From the NCBI GenBank assembly GCA_036785325.1, contig JAXIVH010000024.1, forward strand, positions 4,592,198 to 4,656,197: DNA of 64,000 nt, in the 5' to 3' direction. Below the pieces are notes generated by a model, which was given only the letters and a program-made list of their open reading frames with translations, had not been told where the DNA came from and did not search any database. This stretch comes from Urophycis tenuis. Its lineage: Eukaryota > Chordata > Actinopteri > Gadiformes > Phycidae. Below, piece after piece: positions 1 through 23,045 of the stretch. The number at the start of each line of letters is the position of its first letter. The stretch's first letter is position 1. The translations under genes were made by a program, and so were the position numbers.

Positions 1-158
1 CGCATGCTGAGCGCCATGCCAATCACCACCAGCATGGTGGTTTAGCATGGCGGTTAGCGTGAAGGTTTAGCATGGATTTCTGGTTGATTCTGTGCACTGT
101 GGCCATGCGCTGCGACCCACTGATCTGTGCGCCTGGTGGACACGTCTCCCCTCCTCAG

Positions 159-811
159 GACCAGCTGCCCTGGATGTCCTATGTCAGCATCGCCGCCATC
201 TTCGCCTTCGTGGCCTTCTTCGAGATCGGGCCGGGGCCCATCCCCTGGTTCATCGTGGCCGAGCTCTTCTCCCAGGGGCCCCGGCCCTCCGCCTTCGCCG
301 TGGCCGGGTTCTCCAACTGGACCGCCAACTTCATCGTGGGCATGGGCTTCCAGTATGTAGAGGTGAGGCTCCGGTCCACCGGGGAGCCCCCCTGGGTGGG
401 GTCCCAGAGGCCCAGAGAGGCGTGTGGGGCAGTGGTGCCAAGTCCTGCCCTGCTCTGTAGAACCTCTTCCTTTTCAGCCAGCTGCATCTTCATTGTGTTG
501 GTTGGCAGCATTGAGAACATGCCAGGGCTTCTGCTCAGTGACTGTTCAGTGGTCCACCAACACACATTTATTAAGTAACCCTCACATTAAAGGCTGAGTT
601 ATGGTTCCGCGTAGTGATCATGGAGTGATCACGCAATGGCCACGCAGTTGCTTGGACGCAGTCATGAGACCGTGATGGTTCTGCGTGGGATTTACGTGTC
701 GAAATGCAACTCAATGCCACACCGGTAGAGGGACCAGAAGGACCATTCTGGTCATTACATACGGATTACTAGCGAGTAAAAAAAAAAGTTTACAGACATG
801 AAGGCAAAAGT

Positions 812-842
<31 letters not shown>

Positions 843-1176
843 CGCCAATTAGTCGAAGCATTTATCACACCGTGGTGGTGTTTATGAGTGGAAACCAGAA
901 AAGCGATCTCCAGCGGATGTAGTTAGCGGACCAATCACAGCCAAAGCCTCTGCGTTGGTGTTGCGTCACCTCGACGCATGTTTGGGAGGTGCACGTCAGG
1001 CCCTTGCGGTGGACGCAAGGGGGGTCCGCAAGGACGTAAAGGGTCCGTAAGTCCCCTAGCGTTGCGTCAACGCGGAAGCATAACTTAAGCATAATTCAGC
1101 CTTAAGTCCTCAATATGGCCTGAGTCTCGTGTACAAGACCAGGAGCAAACCTGTTCCCAACCTTACCCGCCTCTAA

Positions 1177-1225
<49 letters not shown>

Positions 1226-1438
1226 GTCCCTCGTCCCCAGATGGTCTGCGGCCCCTACGTCTTCATCATCTTCACGGTGCTGCTCATCTTCTTCCTGGTC
1301 TTCACCTACTTCAAGGTCCCTGAGACGCGCGGCCGCACCTTCGACGAGATCTCCTCCGGGTTCCGCCAGACGGCCGCCGGGGAGAAGCCCTCGGCCGACG
1401 AGCTGGCCCACAGCCTGGGGGCCGACTCCCAGCTCTGA
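159..1438 (+). CDS. slc2a1: Glucose transporter GLUT1-type, last two coding exons (partial)
   Basis: Class I facilitative hexose carrier of the plasma membrane (MFS fold). Two exons are visible: 159-362 (after ctcctcag, before gtgagg; exactly 68 codons, phase 0) and 1241-1438 (after tcgtccccag, ending TGA). Exon one encodes TM10 to TM11 with the family motif GPGPIPWFIVAELFSQGPRP and FSNWTANFIVG. The last exon encodes TM12 (CGPYVFIIFTVLLIFFLVF), the PETRGRTFDEI signature and a cytoplasmic tail ending in GADSQL. GLUT1 ends in GADSQV, a PDZ ligand; GLUT3 and GLUT4 tails differ, so slc2a1 is the best assignment. SQL still fits a class I PDZ ligand. The earlier exons lie outside the window. Fish often carry a and b copies, and I cannot say which this is. 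Confidence 0.9.
591..1101. mobile_element. MITE with TTAA target duplication in the slc2a1 intron
   Basis: TTAA occurs at 587-590 and again at 1102-1105. Just inside, the left end reads AGGCTGAGTTATGGTTCCGC; the right end, on the minus strand, reads GGCTGAATTATGC and then CTTCCGCG after a short insertion. This gives imperfect terminal inverted repeats around a 0.5-kb element without coding capacity. TTAA duplications are typical of Kolobok and piggyBac elements; the superfamily is not settled. An (AT)n tract (about 812-836) lies inside. Confidence 0.6.
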
Positions 1439-4400
1439 GGGGGGCAGCGGGACCCCCTCCGCCGCCTCACCCGTCCTCACCTGCCCCCCACCCCGCCCCT
1501 GCCCCGCCCCCCTCTTAGAGCCCGGTAAACGGTCCAAACCAATGCTGCGCCCTGCGGGGGTGTGAGGCAGACGTGTAACACTGGTTACTGACATCACTGA
1601 AGTCACTATTGTCACCCGCCTGGGGGGAGGGGGGGGGGGGGGGGGGGCGGTGGGTAGAAAGGCTCCTCCTCTCCTCTCATCATCATCATCACCATCGTCA
1701 CCGCTGCAGCAGCACAGAACTACTGAGGACATGTGTGGGTCGTGGAGCCCGGCTGTGGGAAGAGGGAAGTTGGTTTGCAGCAACCCGAAGCCTTATAACA
1801 CAACTCTTTCACTGTATTTTAACATGTTGCCATCTTCTGCTGCCTTTTTTATTTAATTTTTAAGAAGAAATCGAAATTGGGACGAATTTCGAGTTCTGCT
1901 AGTGCTTTTATTCTCTTCTCATATTTGTATTCTGTATTCCAAGGAGCCGTGCTGGCAGCTCGGCTGTAGAACTCTTGATGTCGTGCTTCTGCTCCCCTCC
2001 AGCAGGGGGCCGAGACCCCCGGCTCGCGGAGCGCTTGTTACTGACCGTTATGACCCTCTGTTGTCCACCGTACCCTGTGGGGGTGCAGTGCAGTCACTTA
2101 AGACCCTCAAAGAGGTGTGTGTGTGTGTGTGTGTGTGAGACTGTGCGTCTGTGCATATATAGACTATATTCTATATCACTGTACATTTTTTAACATTTTT
2201 AACCTTTTTAGAGAAAATGAGAGCTAAACCATAATGTTGGGCCAGTATGGCGACAGAGTGGTGGGCGTTAGATGTCCTCTGAACACGTCTCATGAGTGCT
2301 TTGTAATAACAGCCTGTTAACATGTTAATAACAACAGGTTAACATGTTAATAACAACATGTGTTCCCAGAGGGCCTTATTGCCTGAGAGGCAATAAGCTA
2401 GTGCTCCATACGTGGGGGAGATGAGTTACAACTGTATTGGACATTCAGAAGCTCACGCTCTCTGGACTCCTGTGACGTGGCAACCAGACAGACGCAGCGG
2501 TCTGAGTGTTCGGTCAACAGTAACAGGAGCTGAGCTATAGTACAATTAAACAAGACATGATTTGTCCGACGTTTCAAAACGTTCCCAATAGATTTGCTGT
2601 CTAGACAGCGAATCACAAAACGAGAACCTGTTGAGATTCAGACTGTGAATTTGATTTGTTTTTTGATATTTCTGGCCTGGATAATACTGACCCATGAGCC
2701 CTGGATGGCCTCTGAATGAATTGAGCCCCCTGTGGTCTCTGAGAGGAACAGCCACCACCAAGACCCCCTCCCCAGCATGCTCGTGTTTCTGATCCAGAGC
2801 ACGGAGAGGAGCTCTGGTTAGTGCCTTCCGTCTGGAAACACACAGCAGGGGTCTGGCCCTGGGTCTGGGCCTGGGTCTGGGTCTGGGCCTGGGCCTGGGC
2901 CTGGGTCTTGGGCCTGGGCCTGGGTCTGGGGCCTGGCCCTGGGTCTTGGGTCTGGGTCTGGGGCCTGGGGTCTTGGGCCTGGGTCTGGGTCTGGGGTCTG
3001 GGTCTGGCCCTGGGGCCTGGGTCTGGCCCATGGGGCCTGGGGTCTGGGTCTGGGTCTGGCCCTGGGGCCTGGGTCTGGCCCATGGGGCCTGGTCTTGGAC
3101 ATGGGCAAATGTTGCCCATGTCTGAATTACTAGATGCGTGTCACAGGAAAGTGAGAATAAGTCATGTGTAAAAACCAGAAGTAGTTGCACACCACATGAC
3201 ACAGGGTGATTCAGCGTCATACCAACACAGCTCCAAACCCTGGCCAACAAACCAGTGCAGTTTGTATTTGTGAGCTAAAGTTGCCAGTCTACCCTCCTTT
3301 AAAGCCTTTTACATGGTGAAACTCCTCCACGTCCTGGGCTAGATTTACTGAGGCCTTCATTCACCGACCAAGGAACGGTGTCTGAGCAGTAGGATTTTGA
3401 CGGTAATGTGTCAGTTTGACTTGAGCTGACCAGCTAATGTCTGGTTGACACTTACCACACAAACACCAGCTGTTGCTCTTTTTACTAAAGCCAAGAAACG
3501 TACGCAGATCACAGGATGGACCAAAGTCAGGTGCTTCTTACTCCCAGCTAGTGCTTCAACACCAAGACGTGCCTTCCAGACTTCTGCTTTCAGACCCAGC
3601 ATTCTATTGATTGTTACCCGATTGACCGTTACTGACCAACGTGTGTGTGTGTGTCCGTGTGTGTTTGTGTGTGTGGGTTGTACTGTAAGTGAGGTACCAT
3701 CAGATACTGCTGTACAGACAAAGAATATTATCATAGAGAGCAGCACTTTAAATCTGAAATATTACTTGTAGGAGATGGAAGTACTGCTGAGACAGCCTGT
3801 TCATAACTGATAACTTATATGAAAAAAGATGTTTGCCTTTGTTTAGGTCTATATATTAACCAATGAAATTTACATTCTTGGCCACACTTATCCAACCACG
3901 CCCACATGTTTTAAATCCACTGTAACCATTCCTAGAGCGGCGTTACTGTAATGTACAGAGTATGTATTAATGTCTGTTGTTTTACTGGTCTAGGAGAAGC
4001 ACTGTAACATCCATTCTCACTCAACAACAACCTTATCGCCAGGGGCCGTACCTTACATGACAACACCATTACCAATACAGACTGAAATCTACTGCAAATG
4101 ACTCAACTGTAATTTACTTTGTTTGTATATAATTTATAGCAATGGGGTTTGGGCATTTAATTTGCTGATTTGGATGATAAATTAGCACTACAACCTATTT
4201 AAAATATGATCATAACAACAAGGAAATTATGTAATAAGTCCACCAGATGTAAATAGAGTATAGACCCCGAAATGTAAGTATTTTAACATGGATATTTGTA
4301 GACATTATTTTTGGATACATTCATTATATTACACAGCCCTAGAGAACACTGTAGAACACTCTATAAAACACATTTTCCAGATTTTCATTGGCTAACACAG

Positions 4401-4590
4401 ATTTTTAAACACACGCACAAATAATTGTAACTTAGAAAGCTTTGAGAGTTTTTTCCTAATGTAGAACACAATGGGTTCCCAGTGTGTCTGTGAGAATGAC
4501 AACATGTGAACTTCCATGTGGGGGAAACTGATTGTTTTATTCATGTATGATGGTTGATGTATGCTTGAATAAAGACATCATGCCCACAGG
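1439..4590 (+). other. slc2a1: slc2a1 3' untranslated region
   Basis: Downstream of the TGA there is no conserved coding frame. A canonical AATAAA lies at 4568-4573, followed by a T/G-rich stretch, which would give a UTR of about 3.1 kb. It contains a C run (about 1485-1512), a G run (about 1622-1648), short GT repeats (2115-2138, 3641-3675) and a CTGGGT-type array. The 3' end is inferred from the poly(A) signal only. Confidence 0.55.
2850..3100 (+). repeat. Hexamer-based CTGGGT/CTGGGC tandem array
   Basis: About 250 bp of degenerate (CTGGG[T/C])n within the slc2a1 3' UTR. It gives spurious Pro/Gln/Asp- or Trp/Val/Gly-rich open frames on both strands, which are not genes. Confidence 0.85.
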
Positions 4591-4599
4591 AATGCTTTG

Positions 4600-4649
4600 T
4601 AGTTGTCCTTAAATGTACTCTTTGATTTATAGCACACATTATGGAAGAG

Positions 4650-4683
<34 letters not shown>

Positions 4684-5210
4684 GAGAGCTTTGTAGACCC
4701 CCTGGAGCTTTCAGAACCCTCTCAGAGCCCTCTCAAATCTGCAGTCATTGTCCTGGTTCCAACATCGCCTGTCCAAACAGAACTCCCTTTCACTGGAAGG
4801 CAACCTGTTTGGGACTGGTTCTCCGTGTGCTGTCAAAGGTAACACATAATGTGAGGTTGACCTACAGAGTGTATGAGTGTAATGTCGGCTCTCATGTTGT
4901 CTTCATCCTCCAGCCGTTGTTTATGGGGATGTTTAAAGCCTGCTCGGTGATGACATCTAGTGGTTAGTTTGTGTTTACATGTACACGTCTTGTTTAGCAA
5001 AGGTCCAAATGTCAACTGCTGTGTTTTAAACTCTTAACGCTTATCAAAACTTTTTACCAAACCTTAGTGTTAGGGTTAGGTGTTCTTCCTGGTGGAGTTT
5101 GAGGGTTTGGTTTCTGGTTCTAGGGTTGGTGATAGGGTTAAGGGTTCAAACAGGTTGGGCTTTAGGGTTAAGGCTTGTTGGTAGGGATTGTTAAAGGGAC
5201 AATATTAACT
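4600..5210. other. Intergenic stretch with GT repeat and TTAGGG-like tract
   Basis: A (GT)n run sits at 4651-4680. From 5065 to 5180 there are scattered degenerate copies of TTAGGG/TAGGGTT. No gene seen. Confidence 0.5.
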
Positions 5211-5212
5211 CA

Positions 5213-8202
5213 AATGGCCCTTCCATGATGACAAGCCAGGTGGGACCAGTGTGTAGTATATTGTACTACTATAGGACCAGTGTGTATTATACTGTACTGC
5301 TATAGGACCAGTGTGTAGTATACTGTACTGCTATAGGACCAGTGAGTAGTATACTGTACAACTAAAGGACCAGTGTGTAGTATACTGTACTATATGACCA
5401 GTGAGTAGTATACTGTACTATAGGACCAGTGTGTAGTATACTGTACTGCTATAGGACCAGCGTGTAGTATACTGTACTATAGGACCAGCATGTAGTATAC
5501 TGTACTATAGGACCAGTGTGTAGTATACTGTACTATAAGACCAGTGTGTAGTATACTGTACTGCTATAGGACCAGCGTGTAGTATACTGTACAGCTAAAG
5601 GACCAGTGTGTAGTATACTGTACTATAGGACCAGCATGTAGTATACTGTACTATAGGACCAGTGTGTAGTATACTGTACTATATGACCAGTGTGTAGTAT
5701 ACTGTACTATAGGACCAGTGTGTAGTATACTGTACTACTATAGGACCAGCGTGTAGTATACTGTACTATAGGACCAGTGTGTAGTATACTGTACTATAGG
5801 ACCAGTGTGTAGTATACTGTACTACTATAGGACCAGCATGTAGTATACTGTACTATAGGACCAGTGTGTAGTATACTGTACTATAAGACCAGTGTGTAGT
5901 ATACTGTACTATAGGACCAGTGAGTAGTATACTGTACTACTATAGGACCAGCGTGTAGTATACTGTACTACTATAGGACCAGCGTGTAGTATACTGTACT
6001 ATAGGACCAGTGTGTAGTATACTGTACTATAAGACCAGTGTGTAGTATACTGTACTATAGGACCAGTGTGTAGTATACTGTACTATAGGACCAGTGAGTA
6101 GTATACTGTACTATAGGACCAGTGTGTAGTATACTGTACTATAGGACCAGTGAGTAGTATACTGTACTATAGGACCAGTACAGTATACTGTACTACTATA
6201 GGACCAGCGTGTAGTATACTGTACTGCTATAGGACCAGCGTGTAGTATACTGTACTATAGGACCAGTCCTGGTACCACCTGACTCCTCATACTGGAGTAC
6301 AGGACCAGTGTGTAGTATACTGTACTATAGGACCAGTGTGTAGTATACTGTACTATAGGACCAGTGTGTAGTATACTGTACTAGAGGACCAGTGTGTAGT
6401 ATACTGTACTATAGGACCAGTGTGTAGTATACTGTACTACTATAGGACCAGCATGTAGTATACTGTACTATAGGACCAGTGTGTAGTATACTGTACTATA
6501 AGACCAGTGTGTAGTATACTGTACTATAGGACCAGTGAGTAGTATACTGTACTACTATAGGACCAGCGTGTAGTATACTGTACTACTATAGGACCAGCGT
6601 GTAGTATACTGTACTATAGGACCAGTGTGTAGTATACTGTACTATAAGACCAGTGTGTAGTATACTGTACTATAGGACCAGTGTGTAGTATACTGTACTA
6701 TAGGACCAGTGAGTAGTATACTGTACTATAGGACCAGTGTGTAGTATACTGTACTATAGGACCAGTGAGTAGTATACTGTACTATAGGACCAGTACAGTA
6801 TACTGTACTACTATAGGACCAGCGTGTAGTATACTGTACTGCTATAGGACCAGCGTGTAGTATACTGTACTATAGGACCAGTCCTGGTACCACCTGACTC
6901 CTCATACTGGAGTACAGGACCAGTGTGTAGTATACTGTACTATAGGACCAGTGAGTAGTATACTGTACTATAGGACCAGTGTGTAGTATACTGTACTATA
7001 GGACCAGTGTGTAGTATACTGTACTAGAGGACCAGTGTGTAGTATACTGTACTATAGGACCAGTGAGTAGTATACTGTACTATAGGACCAGTGTGTAGTA
7101 TACTGTACTAGAGGACCAGTGTGTAGTATACTGTACTATAGGACCAGTGAGTAGTATACTGTACTATAGGACCAGTGTGTAGTATACTGTACTATAGGAC
7201 CAGTGAGTAGTATACTGTACTATAGGACCAGCGTGTAGTATACCGTACTATAAGACCAGTGTATAGTATACTGTACTATAGGACCAGTGAGTAGTATACT
7301 GTACTATAGGACCAGCCAGTGAGTAGTATACTGTACTATAGGACCAGCGTGTAGTATACTGTACTATAAGACCAGCGTGTAGTACACTGTACTATAGGAC
7401 CAGCATGTAGTATACTGTACTATAGGACCAGCATGTAGTATACTGTACTATAGGACCAGTGTGTAGTATACTGTACTATAGGACCAGTGTGTAGTATACT
7501 GTACTAGAGGACCAGTGAGTAGTATACTGTACTAGAGGACCAGTGTGTAGTATACTGTACTATAGGACCAGTGAGTAGTATACTGTACTACTATAGGACC
7601 AGTGTGTAGTATACTGTACTATAAGACCAGTGTGTAGTATACTGTACTATAGGACCAGTGAGTAGTATACTGTACTACTATAGGACCAGTGAGTAGTATA
7701 CTGTACTACTATAGGACCAGTGTGTAGTATACTGTACTATAGGACCAGTGAGTAGTATACTGTACTACTATAGGACCAGTGAGTAGTATACTGTACTACT
7801 ATAGGACAAGTGAGTAGTATACTGTACTACTATAGGACCAGTGTGTAGTATACTGTACTACTATAGGACCAGCGTGTAGTATACTGTACTATAGGACCAG
7901 TGAGTAGTATACTGTACTATAAGACCAGTGTGTAGTATACTGTACTTCTATAGGACCAGCGTGTAGTATACTGTACTATAGGACCAGTGTGTAGTATACT
8001 GTACTTCTATAGGACCAGCGTGTAGTATACTGTACTATAGGACCAGCGTGTAGTATACTGTACTATAGGACCAGTGAGTAGTATACTGTACTATAGGACC
8101 AGCGTGTAGTATACTGTACTACTATAGGACCAGCGTGTAGTATACTGTACTATAGGACCAGCGTGTAGTATACTGTACTACTATAGGACCAGTGAGTAGT
8201 AT
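5213..8202 (+). repeat. About 3-kb minisatellite, unit about 28 bp
   Basis: Roughly 100 copies of a unit such as GGACCAGTGTGTAGTATACT followed by GTACTATA, with variants (GTGAG, CGTG, CATG; extra CTA or CTG). The core AGTATACT is palindromic. A non-repeat 32-bp block occurs at 6267-6298 and again at 6882-6913, so a 615-bp higher-order segment was duplicated. The same block reappears inverted at the right edge (8203-8234). The array fills the space between two converging genes. Confidence 0.95.
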
Positions 8203-8234
8203 ACTCCAGTATGAGGAGTCAGGTGGTACCAGGA
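8203..8234 (-). repeat. Inverted copy of the array-internal 32-bp block
   Basis: The sequence from ACTCCAGTATGAGGAGTCAG through GGTGGTACCAGGA is the exact reverse complement of 6267-6298 and 6882-6913 (TCCTGGTACCACCTGACTCC onwards). It forms the junction between the minisatellite and unique cpne1 3' flank. Confidence 0.9.
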
Positions 8235-8339
8235 CACATGGGGTTCGGTGCAGGTCTGCAGGAGAACGAGGTGATTTTGGTTGTAGAACCGGTACCAGTG
8301 GAAGAACTTAAACACACAAGAAGACTTAACTACACACTC

Positions 8340-9503
8340 AGAAGTAAAATAAATCACTTTATTTCAGGTATAAAAGCCATTAAATCCCAACACTCAGGCC
8401 GAGTCGCAGCAGTTCTGAACCTTCAGGAGGCGTCTTGACTCAACGAGGACTCATCTCGCCCATTTCAACTGAGCAGCCAACAAACATCCAAAAATGATTT
8501 CATTTTGGAAACCAAAAACTGAAGGGCCAGAGCTACACCTCAAGTCCTGTTTGGCTGCAGACATGCACGTAATCGAGCTGGCATGTCCTCAGACTTCAGA
8601 TTGGTAAGTAACAGAAATCAAAACTGTGATGTCTGAGACGATCAGGCAACAGAAGACAAACACCTACTGAGCCCAGGGGAGGAATAAACGCTCGCTGTGT
8701 GGTTCAGCTCCCTGCGCTGTGGAGCTGACCCAGGGTTCACAAGGCAGAAGATTGTGGATGCAAAACGGCCTCCAGAATGGAAGCTTCTAGATTATAGTGC
8801 AAAGCAGCATGTCCATACATTCTCAAAATAAACTACCAGTTAGAACCAGTTGGCACTAGTAAAAACCGGTTGGCACTAGTTAGAACCAGTTGGCACTAAT
8901 TAGAAGCAGTTGGCACAGTTGGTGCTAGCGGCTAGGGCTAGTGGCTAGAGTAATACAAGGCTACAGTTAGCACAGGGCTAGCTGACATGGACAGACAGAC
9001 CAGACCTGTAGTAACATTGCAAGAAGTCTCACAGCAAAGGCTAGAAGCTAACATGCTAAGATAGAGCAGGCCTGGATTAACATTTCCTCCAGTAGAGTAA
9101 TGACAGGAATAAAGATAATAAGAAAATACACAGGATACAAGAGTGGTCTATATTATACTAAGATATGCCAGAAAATATTGGGTCCAGTTTCAGTCGAAGA
9201 GACCAAGAAACCTATGGAATGACAACAGCAATAACTCAGTACATGATCAGAACTAAATGGAGCTACTTAACTATTGAGTACATTTTAAATGTTTGATACT
9301 GAGATCATTTCATTAAAAAAGGGTGTGGCCTAGGCCTTCTTTGGTAGGGTGGGGCTTCGGCATGATAAGGGGTGTGGCTTTGGCATTCTGTGGTAGGGTG
9401 TGTGGCTTAAGCATGGAAGGGGTGTGACCTATGCCTTATTTGGTATGGTGTGTGGCTTAAGTGCAATAAGGGATGTGGCCTATGGCTTCTGTGGTAGGGT
9501 GGC
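8340..9503 (-). other. cpne1: cpne1 3' untranslated region
   Basis: On the minus strand it follows the TAA at 9504-9506. AATAAA appears as TTTATT at 8358-8363. The UTR has local repeats (GTTGGCACTAGT-like units about 8835-8920; GGTGTGGCYT-type units about 9325-9500). Its end is inferred. Confidence 0.5.
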
Positions 9504-19481
<9,978 letters not shown>

Positions 19482-19889
19482 CTGGGAACACACACACACA
19501 CAGACACGCATGATGACGAGAACACACAGACCCACAACGACCGGAGTGCACCACACACACTATTCAGACTACACTGCTTAGCCCTTAACCTGTTCCATTG
19601 CTACTTTTATTTTATTCCATTGTATTGATCTTATTTTTTGTGTTCCTACCATGTTGGATCGGGCTTCGTCCAAAACATCTCATCGTACAGTATGACTGTA
19701 AGTGATGCTGCACATTTGATAAATGACTTGAATTTGAACACACGAACAGTGATGACGTCAACTTCCGTTATGACAGTGGAGACCGTCCTTTCCCCACACA
19801 CGTAATACAACAAATGTAACACAACAGTTCAGCGTTCACGCTGTTTGCCGACATCAGCCTACTATAATACTTAAGAGGTTTGCATTTAC

Positions 19890-20160
19890 CTTATTTTCCT
19901 GCAGTAATGCCCGCAAGAATACTCATATAATACACAAACACACCGCAGTGACGCTGGTCGGTAATCGCAGGAATCAAGGAAAAGGAGTGGCAACAAGGTG
20001 GAGACTACGGCCCTCCCATTGGTCGGATAGGCGAAGAGTAAGGCCCTCCCTTTGGTCGGATAGGCGGAGAGTAAGGCTCTCTCATTGGTCAAGGACTCAC
20101 TACGAGTCATTTCATTGGACAGTCGTGTCATACGCGTCGCCGAGACACAAAACAGGGAAA
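19890..20160 (-). promoter_or_regulatory. cpne1: Candidate cpne1 promoter and untranslated first exon
   Basis: The cpne1 ATG exon is preceded directly by an acceptor (tgttcccag|ATG), so at least one leader exon must lie upstream. A good donor, AATAAG|GTAAATGC, ends at 19890. Just upstream (20020-20115) ATTGG occurs four times or nearly so, giving a row of CCAAT boxes in the cpne1 sense, inside a short imperfect repeat GGTCGGATAGGCG. The start site is inferred. Confidence 0.45.
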
Positions 20161-20928
20161 TCAGCTAGAAAAAAGAGGCGTCAAGAAACAGTACGATTTG
20201 CTTTCCATAAAAAACAACAGTGTTTGATTTGGCTGGTTTTCTTTTTAACTGCCAGGCGTGAATAGTAAAACTCGATATAAACAGCCCTTACTGCGTGTGG
20301 ACTGCACACACAGGGACAGTAAATGCTCTGCTCACAACACACACCCATGTCACCAATCATCACGCTGGTCACATGAGACCTGGGGGTCCAGACCTCCACA
20401 GCACCCAGCAACACCAGTGCTAGTCCTGGGTCCCCCTAAACCGGTGACACGCAGAGGGTGGACATAGAGACACTGGTAGACATGCAGGAGTTGACCCAGT
20501 GTCCGTTTTATTCCCTGTTTAGGTCCTTAGGTAGAACGAGGCACTAACCCTGCAGGCGTGGGTTAGTGTGGTTATGGGGTGCAGATTGACTCTTAACATG
20601 AATAACTTATTCAGTCTCCAGTCGAGTGTGCTATAATAACCTGTGGCCACACTCTGCAGCTGTAAGTCATTCACGTCATGCGTTATTCTCGAATAAAGGG
20701 ACATCATTTACACGAGGGTAACTCATCCCGCAGTGCATTGAGTGTTTCTTTGCGTGGTCAATGAAACATCTGGTTGATTATTAGTTTATCGGACCGCTGT
20801 GGTTCGAGCTAGATTTGTGACGGACTGATTCGGAATTGAAAACCCTGAGGTGTCCCGTCAGTGAAGTTAATACACACCCGTGACTGACCATCAGGATTCG
20901 ACAATTCTACAGCTGTGGAAAAACTGGC

Positions 20929-21712
20929 TTTATTGCACGTGATATAGAAAAGATATAAACGGAGAAAGTATTCAACACTGTTTCAGCCATATGGTTATTA
21001 TTTTATGGATTTTGTATCAACTGTGCGTTTTCCAACAGGATCCAAAAGGATATACATCTAGATGGTGTTAGGTGGGTAGCCATCTCCATCTTAAATACAT
21101 CTGTTAGTGATAGTGAGGTTTAGGTCGTTAGTGCTAGTTAATGTAGTAACTACAGGTATTTGGTAGTCTTGTATTGCAAATTCATTCTCAGTAAGTTAAG
21201 CAACTACTTGTAATTAGAAGTAGATATCACTGGTAGTTAGTGACCAAATGGCCTTTGGTGGTCATTTTATAAATTATTTCAACAAGCTCCATGTACTAGT
21301 GGGTCAGGGTCAGACTGATCATGTACTAGTGGGTTAGGGTCAGACTGATCATGTACTAGTGGGTTAGGGTCAGACTGAACATGTACTAGTGGGTTAGGGT
21401 CAGACTGATCATGTACTAGTGGGTCAGGGTCAGACTGATCATGTACTAGTGGGTTAGGGTCAGACTGATCATGTACTAGTGGGTTAGGGTCAGACTGAAC
21501 ATGTACTAGTGGGTTAGGGTCAGACTGATCATGTACTAGTGGGTTAGGGTCAGACTGATCATGTACTAGTGGGTTAGTAAGGTTTAGTCTGAAGATGTAC
21601 CATTATGGTTTGGGCTAATATTCTGTGTTTCCTTTCATAAATGAACGACATCAGACGCAACAAATCAAACTGCTCGGGGTTCTACAATTCCGTCATAAAA
21701 CATCCTTTTATT
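20929..21712 (-). promoter_or_regulatory. rbm12: Candidate rbm12 poly(A) signals
   Basis: TTTATT (AATAAA on the minus strand) occurs at 21707-21712 and 20929-20934. Either could end the rbm12 3' UTR. Nothing else coding is seen in 20.2-21.7 kb. Confidence 0.35.
21288..21585 (+). repeat. 30-bp minisatellite CATGTACTAGTGGGTTAGGG TCAGACTGAT
   Basis: About ten tandem copies with single-base variants. The distal part of a possible rbm12 3' UTR or its flank. Confidence 0.9.
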
Positions 21713-21934
21713 GACCGAGTCCAAGAGGCTGATGAGGTTTGATCTAGATCTGTAATCTACACACACAACAACTAGCTACATGAGCACACATAGAAACACG
21801 TATCCAAGAAACTTCAAGATCAAAACAAATGGTCATCTCGGCACAGAAAAGCTTTTGGTGCAGAGAGGTTTACATCTTCTTCATCATCATTCATCATCAT
21901 CACCTCATTCCAAGCTCCAGAGTGATCAGACATA

Positions 21935-22075
21935 ATCATTAGGGGCCGTCCCAGCGCAACGCGACATCATCATGAGGGGACCGTCCCAGCCCAACATGTG
22001 ACATCATCATTAGGGGCCGTCCCAGCCCAACATGTGACATCATCACGAGGGGACAGTCCCAGCCCAACATGGCGA
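21935..22075. repeat. Short tandem GGCCGTCCCAGCCCAACATG-type units
   Basis: About four imperfect units of roughly 37 bp containing GACATCATCATNAGGGG, in the presumed rbm12 3' UTR. Confidence 0.7.
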
Positions 22076-22619
22076 CCAGCAGCGGGAAGTGAAAGGTAGT
22101 GAAGTCAGCAGTTTCCAGCAGAAAGAGAGCGACAAGACACTGACCGGGAGCATCAAACACAGAGCATCTCAGGAGTTGCAGGTCATAAAGGGACTAACCG
22201 TGGAGTTGTTTTTCCTATCGTCAACGTCACGTGGGCAAGCAGTGTGCAAACCGTTGGACGCTTTGTTCCGTTACTTTAAAGGATCGCTTGATGCCTTGAG
22301 AGCAGGGACTAAAAATGTCTTTAAGCGGTGTGGGAAGTCTATGACATGGCCTGCTCAACAGACAACACTGTTGGTATGCATTACTCTGCATACAATTCTA
22401 AACAATAAGAAAACTTTTCACCGGCCTTGCCATTTTATGTCAGTATAACTAGCAAAAAGACATCACTTTCATTAGCATCTGAGCAGGTTAACGAAACACA
22501 CACATCTCAAAAAACAAACCCGCGGGGCAACAAATGTCCCAGGTTAGCATTTCACTGAAGCTGGAAATCTTTTAGTGCTCTGAAAAACTCAATGAAACGA
22601 TTAGCAATTTCTCACCACC

Positions 22620-23045
22620 ATCTTTTTTCTCTTAGCAAGAGACAAGTAGTCAGCATCATCATCATCAAAATCATATTTTCACTCTAAGCAAGAGACAAGT
22701 TGTCACCATCACCATCATCATCATCACCACCACATTTTAGCTCTAAGCAAGAGACAGGTTGTCACCATCATCATCATCACATTTTATCTCTAAGCAAGAG
22801 ACAAGTTGTAACCATCATCATCATCATCACATTTTAGCTCTAAGCAAGACAGGTTGTCACCATCATCATCATCATCACATTTTAGCTCTAAGCAAGAGAC
22901 AGGTTGTAACCATCATCATCATCATCATCATCACATTTTAGCTCTAAGCAAGAGACAGGTTGTCACCATCATCATCATCATCATCATCACATTTTAGCTC
23001 TAAGCAAGAGACAGGTTGTCACCATCATCATCATCATCATATTTT
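22620..23045 (-). repeat. (CAT)n-containing minisatellite in rbm12 3' UTR
   Basis: About nine copies of a 43-52-bp unit: TCTAAGCAAGAGACAGGTTG, TCACC, a variable (ATC)n, ACATTTTAGC. Copies differ mainly in the triplet count. They begin about 110 bp past the rbm12 stop. Confidence 0.9.

Noticed and set aside
5213..8202. CRISPR-like array
   Set aside because: The repeats are contiguous with no unique spacers and the context is a vertebrate nuclear genome, so it is a minisatellite.
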